Origin: an uncultured Collinsella sp.
GTDB lineage: Bacteria; Actinomycetota; Coriobacteriia; Coriobacteriales; Coriobacteriaceae
Direction of reading: 5' to 3'
DNA length: 31,626 nt
Assembly (NCBI GenBank): GCA_934646865.1
Contig: CAKUEU010000015.1
Coordinates: forward strand, 1 to 31,626
Shown here in pieces: positions 6,825-14,935 of the stretch (within the stretch, counting starts at the first letter, position 1; each line of letters begins with the position of its first letter). Position numbers and translations under genes: made by a program. The notes beneath the pieces were generated by a model that saw only the letters and a program-made list of their open reading frames with translations, was not told the origin of the DNA and searched no databases.

Positions 6825-7910
6825 CTATTCCTCTTTGGCAAGATCGAAGGTCACGGTGATGCGATCACGCGAAACGCGAATCTTGGGGTCGCCGCAGAGA
6901 TTAAGATAATACCGGGCGGCAAGCTCATTAAAGTCGCGCTCGACAGCACGAGAGAACTGAGCCATGTCGTCCTTGGCAATACGCAGGCCGCGACGGTCTT
7001 TTGCGAGATCGACCGGGGCGGGGGCATGCGATGTCGAATCGCGCTCGCGCAACAGACGCGCCGTCACGCCGCGTACGGGCTTGATTTGACCAGCCAAAAT
7101 GCGATGAGCCGTTCGCTCGGACATCTCGAGGCCCAACCCCAAACAGATGCGGATAAAGTCCTCAGCATCCGAGGCAAGACCCAGGCGGTCGACAACGGGA
7201 AGCTCGTTTTCGTCATCGATGAACAGAAGATGCGACGTATCGAGGCGGCTGGACGCCTGCGCATAGAGGGTCGCGGCGATCTCGGACGGAGAACCCAGAT
7301 ACACATCGCAACCACGCAGTTCCTCGAGGGCGAACTCGCACGCAGCGCGAATAATGTTATGCGGACCGCGAGCACAGACATAATGCCCGTCCTCGTCCTT
7401 GACGGCCTGAGGCCAACTCGACTGATCGGCGCGCTCGCCGAGGCGGTCGGTAGCGACGCTCACCTTTATCGAAGAGCCAAGATCGACACCCGATGTGACC
7501 ACGCGAGCCTCATCAGTGTTCTGCTTAATCGAGAACAGTGCCATACCGCGACCATGTACGCCCCAACGGTCCATCTTCATGCTCTCGAGCTTAGACGTGA
7601 CGCGGGCATCGAAGATACGCTCCTGCATATCCAGCGGAACACCCGAACCATTGTCCAAGAAGACGAGCGTGCGGACGCCATCCTCTTTGGTCGTGGCGAG
7701 ATAGACCTTGTCGGCGCCGGCATCACGAGCATTACGTAGCATCTCGATAACAATGTCCTCGACATGCTGAATGTCGTGCTTTGCCTGGCGCCGCTCGGCC
7801 TCCGAAACGCGGAGGCGGACATACCCCTCGCCAAGGTTCTCCTCGACGCGAAGGTTGCCCTCCCCCGACATCGACGCGATAAATGAGATGAGCTCGTTCG
7901 CGTCGCTCAT
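6825..7910 (-). CDS. GHKL-type ATP-binding protein of unknown function
   Basis: A 361-residue protein with a Bergerat-fold ATPase core. The N-box is at about 57-67 (EMLRNARDAGA, Asn60 coordinating Mg), the G1 box is DNGSGVP (86-92), and the glycine-rich lid is GVHGRGMALFSIK (117-129). The pattern resembles HSP90/MutL/histidine-kinase ATPases, but no kinase phosphoacceptor, sensor or MutL endonuclease domain is visible. The remaining 230 residues are unassigned and end in a strand-rich RVSRDRITVTFDL segment. It starts one base after the rny stop and is followed by spoVS, so it belongs to the rny operon and may serve RNA decay or chromosome biology. I do not recognise a named family. Confidence 0.8.
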   Translation of the reverse strand: MSDANELISFIASMSGEGNLRVEENLGEGYVRLRVSEAERRQAKHDIQHVEDIVIEMLRNARDAGADKVYLATTKEDGVRTLVFLDNGSGVPLDMQERIFDARVTSKLESMKMDRWGVHGRGMALFSIKQNTDEARVVTSGVDLGSSIKVSVATDRLGERADQSSWPQAVKDEDGHYVCARGPHNIIRAACEFALEELRGCDVYLGSPSEIAATLYAQASSRLDTSHLLFIDDENELPVVDRLGLASDAEDFIRICLGLGLEMSERTAHRILAGQIKPVRGVTARLLRERDSTSHAPAPVDLAKDRRGLRIAKDDMAQFSRAVERDFNELAARYYLNLCGDPKIRVSRDRITVTFDLAKEE

Positions 7911-7911
7911 G

Positions 7912-9462
7912 TTATTTAGCGATATCGACAGCGCGGCTCTCGCGAATCACGACAACGCGCACCTGACCGGGATACTCCATCTCTTCCTCGATCTGATGGG
8001 CGATATCGTGGGCCAGAACCGTGGACTGGGCATCGGAGATCTTGTCCGGCTGAACCATGACATGGACCTCGCGACCAGCCTGCATGGCATAGGTGCGCTC
8101 GACGCCGTCATGGGAGTTGGCGATCTCCTCGAGCTTCTCCAGGCGCTTGATGTAGTTCTCGGCCGACTCGCGACGGGCGCCGGGACGAGAGGCGGAAACG
8201 GCATCGGCGGCCTGAACCAGAACATCGAGCACCGTGTTGGGATCGACGTCGGCATGGTGTGCCTCGATAGCGTGGACGATAACCGGCTTCTCACCATAGC
8301 GACGGGCGAGCTCAGCGCCGATGACGGCATGTGGGCCCTCGACGTCGTGATCGATGGCCTTACCCAGATCGTGCAGCAGGCCGGCGCGCTTGGCGGTCAC
8401 AACGTCCAGGCCAAGCTCAGATGCCATAACGCCGCAGAGGTCGGAGACCTCGAGAGAGTGCTGGAGCACGTTCTGGCCAAACGAAGTGCGGTAACGCAGG
8501 GCGCCCAGGGTCTTAACGATCTCGGGGTGCAGGTCGTGGATGCCGGTATCGAAGGCAGCCTGCTCGCCAGCCTCGCGCACGCGCTGCTGAACCAGGTCGG
8601 CGGCCTTGTGGTACATCTCCTCGATGCGGGCGGGGTGAATGCGGCCGTCAGCAATAAGGTTCTCGAGGGCAACGCGGGCAGTCTCGCGACGGACCGGGTC
8701 GAAGCTCGAAAGCACGACGGTCTCAGGTGTGTCGTCGATCACGAGATTGACGCCGGAAACCTGCTCGAACGTGCGAATGTTACGACCCTCGCGGCCGATG
8801 ATGCGGCCCTTGAGGTCATCGGAGGGAATGTGCACGGAGGTAACGGTGACCTCGGCGGTGTGGTCGGCGGCGCAGCGCTGAATCGCGAGGGAGAGGATCT
8901 CCTGAGCGGTCTTGTGGCACTCTGCGCGAACCTGCTGCTCGGACTCACGGATGATCGTGGCAGCTTCGTGGGTAACCTCGCCACGAACCTTATCGAGCAG
9001 CTCCTTGTGGGCGTCCTCACGGGTCAGGTCGGCGATGCGCTCAAGCTCAGAGGTCTGCTTGGCGCAAAGCTCCTCGAGCTCGCGAGAGCGCTTCTCGACC
9101 TGGCCAGCCTGGCTGGACAGCTGATGCTCGCGCTTGTCGAGGGCATCGTTACGGCGATCGAGGGACTCCTCGCGCAGCATCACGCGGTTCTCGAGCGTAC
9201 GAATCTCATTCTTACGCTGCTTGTCCTCAGCCTCGGCGGCCTGCTTGTTCTTGATGATCTCTTCCTTGGCCTCGAGCAGAGCCTCTTTTTTGAGGGTCTC
9301 GGCCTGACGCTTTGCATCGCCGATCAGGGACTCAGCCTGTGCGTGTGCCGACTGAATCTTTTCGTCGGCCTCGTGAAGACTACCCTGCTTGGCGGTGCGC
9401 ATGTAGAAAATGGCGGCGACGGCACCCAAAACGATGCCGACGAGCGCTGCGATGATAGGCAT
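7912..9462 (-). CDS. rny: RNase Y, membrane-anchored endoribonuclease
   Basis: Initiates mRNA decay by endonucleolytic cleavage at the membrane. The 516-residue protein has an N-terminal membrane anchor (about 3-21), a long charged coiled coil (about 27-200), a KH domain (about 206-265, with [10 protein letters not shown] at 219-228) and an HD domain with His335 and the HDLGK pair His364-Asp365. The start was set to ATG 9462 because AGGAG stands 5 bases before it; an in-frame GTG at 9468 overlaps that site and cannot use it. It heads the rny-ATPase-spoVS-miaB-miaA-hflX run. A near-consensus promoter at 9629-9657 and a terminator-like hairpin at 9498-9523 lie in its leader, suggesting regulated read-through. 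Confidence 0.97.
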   Translation of the reverse strand: MPIIAALVGIVLGAVAAIFYMRTAKQGSLHEADEKIQSAHAQAESLIGDAKRQAETLKKEALLEAKEEIIKNKQAAEAEDKQRKNEIRTLENRVMLREESLDRRNDALDKREHQLSSQAGQVEKRSRELEELCAKQTSELERIADLTREDAHKELLDKVRGEVTHEAATIIRESEQQVRAECHKTAQEILSLAIQRCAADHTAEVTVTSVHIPSDDLKGRIIGREGRNIRTFEQVSGVNLVIDDTPETVVLSSFDPVRRETARVALENLIADGRIHPARIEEMYHKAADLVQQRVREAGEQAAFDTGIHDLHPEIVKTLGALRYRTSFGQNVLQHSLEVSDLCGVMASELGLDVVTAKRAGLLHDLGKAIDHDVEGPHAVIGAELARRYGEKPVIVHAIEAHHADVDPNTVLDVLVQAADAVSASRPGARRESAENYIKRLEKLEEIANSHDGVERTYAMQAGREVHVMVQPDKISDAQSTVLAHDIAHQIEEEMEYPGQVRVVVIRESRAVDIAK

Positions 9463-9488
9463 GCTCACTCCTTTTTATGGATTCGTTA

Positions 9489-9523
9489 CACAACAAAGCG
9501 AACCGTCCTTACGAACGGCTCGC
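9489..9523 (-). terminator. Terminator-like hairpin in the rny leader (possible attenuator)
   Basis: Read on the minus strand, GCGAGCCGT and ACGGTTCGC form a 9-bp stem with one G-U pair around an 8-base loop, followed by TTTGTTGTGT. This has intrinsic-terminator form but lies between the rny promoter (9629-9657) and the rny start at 9462. It may end read-through from recA-recX or attenuate rny itself. The U-run is interrupted, so termination is likely partial. Confidence 0.55.
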
Positions 9524-9628
9524 GACATTTGAGTAATATGGGCGCAGCTTATGCGGGTCGGATACAGATAAACATATAAACAAACTCATCACAGATGAGC
9601 ACATATCACAAAGCAAATGACAGTAATT

Positions 9629-9657
9629 ATCGTACGTTGAACCGCAACAACTGTCAA
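9629..9657 (-). promoter_or_regulatory. Promoter of rny
   Basis: On the minus strand, TTGACA (9652-9657) is followed after 17 bp by TACGAT (9629-9634). The predicted start point near 9622 gives a leader of about 160 bases. The block from the -35 through the spacer is conserved upstream of spoVS, suggesting recognition of more than the -35 and -10 hexamers. Confidence 0.65.
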
Positions 9658-9719
9658 ATAAATGGCCCCAGCACGGCGGCTAAAACGCCGTGAACGGCAA
9701 GGCCGAAAAACGCATGCGC

Positions 9720-10412
9720 CTAACCTGCACATTCCTCACGTTCGGCATCGAGGCGCGCCTTAACGGCATCGGCGGCAATGTGGTAAGAAAAGCCCTTGGC
9801 CATCAAATATCGGACAAGCTTTTCGAAACCTCGCGTCTCGGGAACGCGGCGTTTGGCAAGCAAAGCAGATGCACGGGCCAAGTCGTCATCCGCGGCAAAA
9901 TATTCCTCTGGATAGCCCGGAATATCATCAAGAACAACATGACGGCGTTTAAGCTCGGTCTCGATCTTGCGCTGCCCCCAACCGCGCCGTTTACGTTCCT
10001 CGATAAAGTACGAGCAAAAGCGATTTTCGTCTAAAAAGCGATATTCGGTGGCGCGCTCAACGGCGAAATCAATCGCAGCCGTGCGAAAGCCATAACGAGC
10101 GAGCTTGTCACGAACCTCGCCCGTTGCGTGATCACGTCGCGAAAGCATCTCAGTCACCATGGTGAGCGCACATTTTCGCTCGATGAGCTGCACGGCCTCG
10201 CGAAACTCGTCCCAATCGCAGGGAAGATCGGGGCGGTTATTCATGTACAGGCGAGCCACCCGCACAGGAATCCAAATGGATCGTTCAAAACCGCCCTCAA
10301 GTCCACAGTCGATATGCGCACAGGGCTTTTTAGATGCATAACCGCTCGAGAACGAGGAGGCCGCCTTCTTATCGGGAAAAACGACCGTGGCCTCGGTCAC
10401 CGTATACGACAT
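9720..10412 (-). CDS. recX: RecX, regulator of RecA
   Basis: RecX binds RecA filaments and limits their activity. The 230-residue protein has the three-helix RecX repeats in the central and C-terminal part: LIERKCALTMVTEMLSRRD, YRFLDENRFCSYFIEERKR with RRGWGQRKIETELKRR, and the final KLVRYLMAKGFSYHIA repeat. It is longer than many RecX proteins because of an N-terminal extension of about 65-70 residues without an obvious domain. It begins 11 bases after the recA stop, so it is co-expressed with recA under SOS control. A GC-rich inverted repeat without a clean T-run follows at 9672-9692. Confidence 0.92.
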   Translation of the reverse strand: MSYTVTEATVVFPDKKAASSFSSGYASKKPCAHIDCGLEGGFERSIWIPVRVARLYMNNRPDLPCDWDEFREAVQLIERKCALTMVTEMLSRRDHATGEVRDKLARYGFRTAAIDFAVERATEYRFLDENRFCSYFIEERKRRGWGQRKIETELKRRHVVLDDIPGYPEEYFAADDDLARASALLAKRRVPETRGFEKLVRYLMAKGFSYHIAADAVKARLDAEREECAG

Positions 10413-10423
10413 GTCAGTATCAG

Positions 10424-11587
10424 CTACTCGTCGTCATCATCGAGCATTGCGGAGCCGTCAATGGCATAGAGCTCATCGAACTCCTCACCGGAAGGCAGGT
10501 CATCCGACGGCTGATCGGTCAGCTCGACCTCGGACGGAGCGTCGTCATCAAACTCAAGGCCGCAGGCAAGGCGAACCTTATGCTCGATCTCGTCAGCGCA
10601 ATCTGGGTGCTCGCGCAGGAACGCCTTGGCGGCCTCGCGACCGTTGCCGAGCTTGTCCTCGCCATAGGCAAACCAAGAGCCCATCTTCTTGCAGATGCCG
10701 CACTCGACGGCCATGTCCAGGATCGAGCCCTCCTTGGAGATACCAGTACCGTACATGATGTCAAACTCGGCGGAGCGGAACGGAGCGGCAACCTTGTTCT
10801 TAACGACCTTGGCGCGAACGCGGTTACCGATAACCTCGTCCTTAAGCTTAATGCTGTCGATACGGCGAATGTCGATACGCACCGACGAGAAAAACTTAAG
10901 GGCGCGACCGCCCGTCGTAGTCTCGGGATTGCCAAACATGACACCGATCTTCTCGCGCAGCTGGTTGATGAAGATGCAGGTCGTGTTGGATTTAGATAGC
11001 GAGCCAGCCAACTTACGGAGCGCCTGGCTCATCAGGCGGGCCTGCAGACCGACCGTGGTGTCACCGATCTCGCCCTCAATCTCGGCACGCGGGGTCAGCG
11101 CGGCGACGGAGTCAACGACGATGGCATCGATGGCACCGGAACGCACGAGCATGTCAACAATCTCGAGCGCCTGCTCACCTGTATCAGGCTGGGAAATGAG
11201 CACCTCGTCGATATCCACGCCAATACGCGCGGCATAGGTGGGATCGAGTGCGTGCTCGGCATCGATAAATGCCACGACGCCGCCCATGGCCTGGGCCTCA
11301 GCCAAGATCTCGAGCGACAGCGTCGTCTTACCAGAGGACTCGGGACCGTAGATCTCGACGATACGGCCACGCGGCACGCCGCCGATGCCCAGAGCGGCAT
11401 CGAGAGCCAGAGCACCCGTGGGAATAGCCTCGACCTCGAGCTCGGGACCGCCGTCACCATACCTCATGATAGAACCTTGACCGAACTTCTTCTCGATCTC
11501 GGCCTTGGTGGTGGCGATCATATCATCGCGCTCTTTACCCGTCGTGGGCGCATGAACGGTACGTACGGGACCTGAATTCTTGGCCAT
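10424..11587 (-). CDS. recA: RecA recombinase
   Basis: Forms ATP-dependent filaments on single-stranded DNA, catalyses strand exchange and triggers LexA self-cleavage. The 387-residue protein has Walker A GPESSGKT (81-88), the typical IVVDSVAAL Walker B region and a strongly acidic C-terminal tail ending in DDDDE. No intein or truncation is seen. The ATG at 11587 follows GAGGAGGGC; an upstream in-frame ATG at 11608 would include that site and adds unconserved residues. Transcription starts from a promoter whose spacer is filled by a perfect LexA box, so lexA at the other end of the window controls it directly. recX follows after 11 bases. Confidence 0.98.
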   Translation of the reverse strand: MAKNSGPVRTVHAPTTGKERDDMIATTKAEIEKKFGQGSIMRYGDGGPELEVEAIPTGALALDAALGIGGVPRGRIVEIYGPESSGKTTLSLEILAEAQAMGGVVAFIDAEHALDPTYAARIGVDIDEVLISQPDTGEQALEIVDMLVRSGAIDAIVVDSVAALTPRAEIEGEIGDTTVGLQARLMSQALRKLAGSLSKSNTTCIFINQLREKIGVMFGNPETTTGGRALKFFSSVRIDIRRIDSIKLKDEVIGNRVRAKVVKNKVAAPFRSAEFDIMYGTGISKEGSILDMAVECGICKKMGSWFAYGEDKLGNGREAAKAFLREHPDCADEIEHKVRLACGLEFDDDAPSEVELTDQPSDDLPSGEEFDELYAIDGSAMLDDDDE

Positions 11588-11617
11588 GAATAGCCCTCCT
11601 CTTAACAACCTGCATCG

Positions 11618-11646
11618 ATAATAAACGAACGGCTGTTCGTGGTCAA
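11618..11646 (-). promoter_or_regulatory. SOS promoter of recA-recX
   Basis: On the minus strand, TTGACC (11641-11646) and TATTAT (11618-11623) are 17 bp apart. The spacer consists almost entirely of the LexA box at 11626-11639. A leader of about 25 bases before the recA ATG is predicted. Confidence 0.82.
11626..11639. promoter_or_regulatory. LexA (SOS) box of recA
   Basis: CGAACGGCTGTTCG is a LexA site with perfectly complementary five-base half-sites around four bases. It sits inside the promoter spacer, as box 2 does for the LysM gene. Confidence 0.93.
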
Positions 11647-11688
11647 CCGTTCAGGTCAATCATATGCAGCCGACCTTTCCAAAACCCA

Positions 11689-11721
11689 ACCAAACGCCGA
11701 CCAAACACTGACCAAACACTT
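11689..11721. repeat. Three 11-bp direct repeats upstream of the recA promoter
   Basis: ACCAAACGCCG, ACCAAACACTG and ACCAAACACTT follow one another without gaps. They lie about 43 bp upstream of the recA -35. An 11-bp period places the same bases on one face of the helix, which suits a cooperative protein site or a bend. No known regulator motif is recognised. Confidence 0.6.
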
Positions 11722-11796
11722 GACCGCAGGGACCCCTAATGAGGCATTACAAATAAAAATACGGTAAATACCAGCGAAAACAACGAATCCGCCAGA

Positions 11797-11823
11797 GGTC
11801 CCTTTCTCCACAAATAAGGGACC
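11797..11823. other. Inverted repeat downstream of cinA
   Basis: GGTCCCTT and AAGGGACC form an 8-bp stem around 11 bases, just past the cinA stop. No T-run follows on the minus strand, so it is a weak terminator candidate at best. It may protect the mRNA 3' end or support factor-dependent termination before recA. The rest of 11724-11844 shows nothing recognisable. Confidence 0.4.
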
Positions 11824-11844
11824 CAAAGGCCCCTTAAAACACGT

Positions 11845-12375
11845 CTATTCCATAGAGTCGAGCGCAAAGAGAATGCGCCCCAATGCTTCCGCGACCGCAT
11901 GGGCACGAACACACGAGCGATCGCCCTCATAATGGCAGCGCATGGAGTCCACAACCGGCACTCCCCCATCGGCAGAGCGATACGCCCAGCCAATATAGAA
12001 GGTGCCAGCCGGATCGTCCTCGGTGCCTCCACCGGGGCCGGCGTAACCCGTCGCGCTCACGGCAACATCGCTCTGGTACAGTTTCAACGAGCCGGCAGCC
12101 ATCTCGCGCGCCGTCTGATACGACACCGCGGTATAGCGGTCGAGCGTCTCTTGCTCAACGCCCAACACGCGATGCTTAATTTCATCGCAATAAGTCACCG
12201 CACCGCCGCGAAGCACCGCAGAAGCGCCCGGGATATCGGCAACCGTCGAGGCGATCATGCCGGCCGTCAAGGATTCAGCAGTCGATACCGTCACACCGCG
12301 AGCGCTCGCACGCTCGACGATATAGCGCGCAAGCTCCTCGTTGTGCGCAGCAACCTGCTCAAAAGACTCCGTCAT
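11845..12375 (-). CDS. CinA C-terminal-type nicotinamide-nucleotide amidohydrolase (PncC)
   Basis: A 176-residue stand-alone CinA C-terminal domain, which deamidates NMN to nicotinic acid mononucleotide in pyridine nucleotide recycling. The signatures STAESLTAGMIA (about 31-42), RGGAVTYCDEIKHRVLGV and SVSATGYAGPGGG-like SATGYAGPGGG are all present. The N-terminal MoaB-like domain of full-length CinA is absent, so PncC is the better functional description. It starts 12 bases after pgsA and precedes recA. A cinA-recA pairing is widespread and in some bacteria is part of competence or SOS operons, but here recA has its own promoter. Confidence 0.93.
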   Translation of the reverse strand: MTESFEQVAAHNEELARYIVERASARGVTVSTAESLTAGMIASTVADIPGASAVLRGGAVTYCDEIKHRVLGVEQETLDRYTAVSYQTAREMAAGSLKLYQSDVAVSATGYAGPGGGTEDDPAGTFYIGWAYRSADGGVPVVDSMRCHYEGDRSCVRAHAVAEALGRILFALDSME

Positions 12376-12387
12376 ACCTACCAGAAC

Positions 12388-13026
12388 CTAGACCGAAAAG
12401 ACGATCTTGCGGCAGTTCCAGAAGTACTGAGCGCCCGAGATAACGGTCAGGACAACGGCCACGGCGTACAGGAAGCGCGAGACGCCATAGATACCGAGCG
12501 TCAGCGACACCGGGCCCAGCTGCAGACCGGCCATCGCGAAGACGCACAGGTAGCCACAGATGGAGACCATCGTGGTCGCCGTCTTGTACTTGCCGAGCTT
12601 ATCGGCAGCGACGACCACGCCGGCAGCGCTCGCAACCATGCGTAGGGCGCTCACCAGCAGCTCACGGAACAGGATGATGAATACGGACCACACAGTCACG
12701 GCGCCAAAGTCCAAGAACAGCAGCAAAGCCGAAAACACGAGCAGCTTATCGGCAATAGGATCCAAGAACTTACCGAAGTCGGTGATCTCGTTGCGGGAGC
12801 GGGCCAAATAGCCGTCAACCTTGTCGGTGCACGACAAAATGACATACAGAATGAAAGCGGCGGCAGCGAGCGGGCCGTCGAAGGTGCTCCAATCTGTACC
12901 GGCAACGCTCGTGTGGGACAGGGCCGACACGATCATGAACACCGGAATAAAGACGATACGCACGCACGTCACGATGTTGGCGGGCGTCCAGACACTCGTC
13001 AGTTCCTTATTGCTCTCGTTAGCCAC
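12388..13026 (-). CDS. pgsA: PgsA, CDP-diacylglycerol-glycerol-3-phosphate 3-phosphatidyltransferase
   Basis: Membrane enzyme making phosphatidylglycerophosphate from CDP-diacylglycerol and glycerol-3-phosphate. The complete CDP-alcohol phosphotransferase motif is visible: Asp68, Asp71-Gly72, Ala75-Arg76, Gly85, Asp89 and Asp93. About six membrane segments are predicted in 212 residues. The start is GTG at 13026, preceded by AGGAG; the first residues are polar and cytoplasmic. It lies 9 bases after rimO and 12 before cinA. Phosphatidylglycerol is the usual product branch for this family, but a paralogue using another alcohol cannot be excluded from sequence alone. Confidence 0.93.
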   Translation of the reverse strand: MANESNKELTSVWTPANIVTCVRIVFIPVFMIVSALSHTSVAGTDWSTFDGPLAAAAFILYVILSCTDKVDGYLARSRNEITDFGKFLDPIADKLLVFSALLLFLDFGAVTVWSVFIILFRELLVSALRMVASAAGVVVAADKLGKYKTATTMVSICGYLCVFAMAGLQLGPVSLTLGIYGVSRFLYAVAVVLTVISGAQYFWNCRKIVFSV

Positions 13027-13035
13027 GACGCTCTC

Positions 13036-14385
13036 CTACTCCACAACATGACCGATAAGCTCGTAGCAGAAGCTATCGGTAAACTCGACCGTCAGAATAT
13101 CGCCCACGGACGCCTCGCTGGCGTCCAGATGCACCGCGCCATCGGAATCGGGCGCCTGGAACCAGGCGTGACCGATCAGCTCGGCTCCGTCCTCGGTCTC
13201 CTCGATGCCGTCGACGATTACCTGGGCGCGCTCCCCCACGTGCGCGGCGGTCGCGGCAAAGCCAAGCGACTCGGCCAGGTCCATGGCCTCCTGGGCGCGC
13301 TCGAGCTTAACCTCTTCGTCGACCTGACCTTCCATCTTGGCGGCCAGGCTGCCCTCCTCCTGCGAGTAGGCAAAGACGCTCGTGTAGTCGAAGCCCACGG
13401 TGTCCATAAAGTCGATGAGGTCGCGGAACTCATCGTCGGTCTCGGTCGGGAAACCGACCATGGCCGTGGAACGGATCACGATGCCGGGGATGCGCTCGCG
13501 CAGGTCACGGAACAGGTCCTCGAGCTCCTGGCGCGAGCCGGAGCGGCGCATGGCCTTGAGGATGCGCGCGTCGCAGTGCTGCACGGGGATATCGATATAG
13601 GGCAGCACCTCGGGCGTATCGCGGATAGTCTCGATAAGCTCGTCGGTCATGCCCTCGGGCTGCAGGTAGAGCACGCGGACCCAGACGTTATTCGGACGCA
13701 CCGCCTTGGCAACAGCCTGCAGCAGCTGCGCCAGGTTGCGCGGCGAACCCTCGGCGAGATCCTCGTCGGCAAAGTCAGTACCCCAGATGCCCGTATCCTG
13801 ACCGATCAGCACGATCTCGCGCACGCCGCCGGCGACCAGATCGCGCACCTCGGAGATAATGCTCTCGGCATTGCGCGAGTGATAACGGCCGCGGATGTAG
13901 GGAATCATGCAGAAGCTGCAGAAGCGGTTGCAGCCATCGGAAATCTTGACGTAGGCAACGGCACCCTCGACGGTACGCTTGACCTGCGGTATATAGGCGG
14001 CAATCTCGCGCTCGACGCCCAGCATGCCGTCAATGACTGCCACGATGCCGTCTTCCTCGTCGGCCTTCACAAAGGCCGCGACCTCGGGCAGCTCGTCGGG
14101 CAGGTCGTCGCCGTAACGCGAAGGCACGCAGCCGCACATGACGATGGGGCAGGAACGGACGCCGTCCTGCACCTCGTTGGCAAGCTCGAGCGTGGTCTCA
14201 ATGCTCTCCGACGTTGCGGAGGCAAGGAACGAACACGTATTGACGATGGCGATATCGGCATCCTGCGGGTCGAATGCCTCCTCGTAGCCCGCAGCGGTCA
14301 GTAGCGAACGCATGCGGTCGGTATCGACCTCGTTCTTGGCGCACCCGAGGGTGATGTAGAGCACGGAGCCCAACGGTGTATCCAT
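13036..14385 (-). CDS. rimO: RimO, ribosomal protein S12 methylthiotransferase
   Basis: Radical-SAM enzyme adding a methylthio group to a conserved aspartate of ribosomal protein S12. The 449-residue protein has N-terminal cluster cysteines Cys15, Cys51 and Cys86, the radical-SAM motif CNRFCSFC (Cys152, Cys156, Cys159) and a C-terminal TRAM domain. LGCAKNEVDTDRM and IPYIRGRYHSR are RimO-type and differ from the MiaB and MtaB copies in this window. The ATG at 14385 follows AAAGGA at a rather long spacing. It sits between yajQ (26 bases) and pgsA (9 bases). Confidence 0.95.
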   Translation of the reverse strand: MDTPLGSVLYITLGCAKNEVDTDRMRSLLTAAGYEEAFDPQDADIAIVNTCSFLASATSESIETTLELANEVQDGVRSCPIVMCGCVPSRYGDDLPDELPEVAAFVKADEEDGIVAVIDGMLGVEREIAAYIPQVKRTVEGAVAYVKISDGCNRFCSFCMIPYIRGRYHSRNAESIISEVRDLVAGGVREIVLIGQDTGIWGTDFADEDLAEGSPRNLAQLLQAVAKAVRPNNVWVRVLYLQPEGMTDELIETIRDTPEVLPYIDIPVQHCDARILKAMRRSGSRQELEDLFRDLRERIPGIVIRSTAMVGFPTETDDEFRDLIDFMDTVGFDYTSVFAYSQEEGSLAAKMEGQVDEEVKLERAQEAMDLAESLGFAATAAHVGERAQVIVDGIEETEDGAELIGHAWFQAPDSDGAVHLDASEASVGDILTVEFTDSFCYELIGHVVE

Positions 14386-14411
14386 GTTGGAGAGCGGTCC
14401 TTTCGAATGAA

Positions 14412-14909
14412 TTAGCGGTAGTTGGTAAACTGCAGCGGCTGGCCGTAGTCCTGATCGCGCAGGAATTGGATCACGGTCTGCAGGGAATCCTTCGAAGCGG
14501 AGGAAACGCGCAGCTTATCAGCCTCAATCGTCACCTTGACCTTAAGCTTTTGATCCTTAATGTCCTTGTTGATCTTCTTGGCAGTCGCCTGGTCGATGCC
14601 CTCGACGATGTGGCCGAGCACGCGCACGGTGCCGCCGGAGGCAGCCTGCGGGGCGTCCCAGGAAACAGCCTTGAGATCGATGCCACGCTTGATGAGCTTA
14701 GAGCTCAGCACGTCGATGATCTGCTTGGAGACAAAGTCGGCCGGGGCGTTGATCGTAAAGAGCTTGTCGCCCTTCGAGAGCTCGATCGTGGCGCCGGAAT
14801 CTTTAAGGTCATAGCGCTGGGAAATCTCGCGTGTGGTCTGCTGGAAGGCGTTGTCGACCTCCTGCATATTAACCTCGGACACAACGTCGAAGCTGGAATC
14901 TTTAGCCAT
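14412..14909 (-). CDS. YajQ-family nucleotide-binding protein
   Basis: A 165-residue protein of the YajQ family (two ferredoxin-like domains). Characterised members bind nucleotides, RNA, or cyclic di-GMP in Xanthomonas; the function in this organism is unknown. The start MAKDSSFDVVSEVNMQEV, the REISQRYDLKDSGATIEL segment and the C-terminal DQDYGQPLQFTNYR are all family hallmarks. The length is normal. AAAGGA precedes the ATG. It lies between the rodZ-like gene and rimO with 26-base gaps on both sides and is probably part of the rnj-cinA transcript. Confidence 0.94.
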   Translation of the reverse strand: MAKDSSFDVVSEVNMQEVDNAFQQTTREISQRYDLKDSGATIELSKGDKLFTINAPADFVSKQIIDVLSSKLIKRGIDLKAVSWDAPQAASGGTVRVLGHIVEGIDQATAKKINKDIKDQKLKVKVTIEADKLRVSSASKDSLQTVIQFLRDQDYGQPLQFTNYR

Positions 14910-14935
14910 GATGTTTCCTTTCGCTTACGAGCGGC

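Noticed and set aside
7771..9579. Long plus-strand open frame opposite rny
   Set aside because: Mirror of GC-rich codon use on the antisense strand; no domain, no ribosome binding site, and the minus-strand frame encodes intact RNase Y.
9672..9692. GC-rich hairpin after recX as a terminator
   Set aside because: The 7-bp stem (CACGGCG/CGCCGTG) is real, but no adjacent T-run follows on the minus strand, so I did not call an intrinsic terminator.
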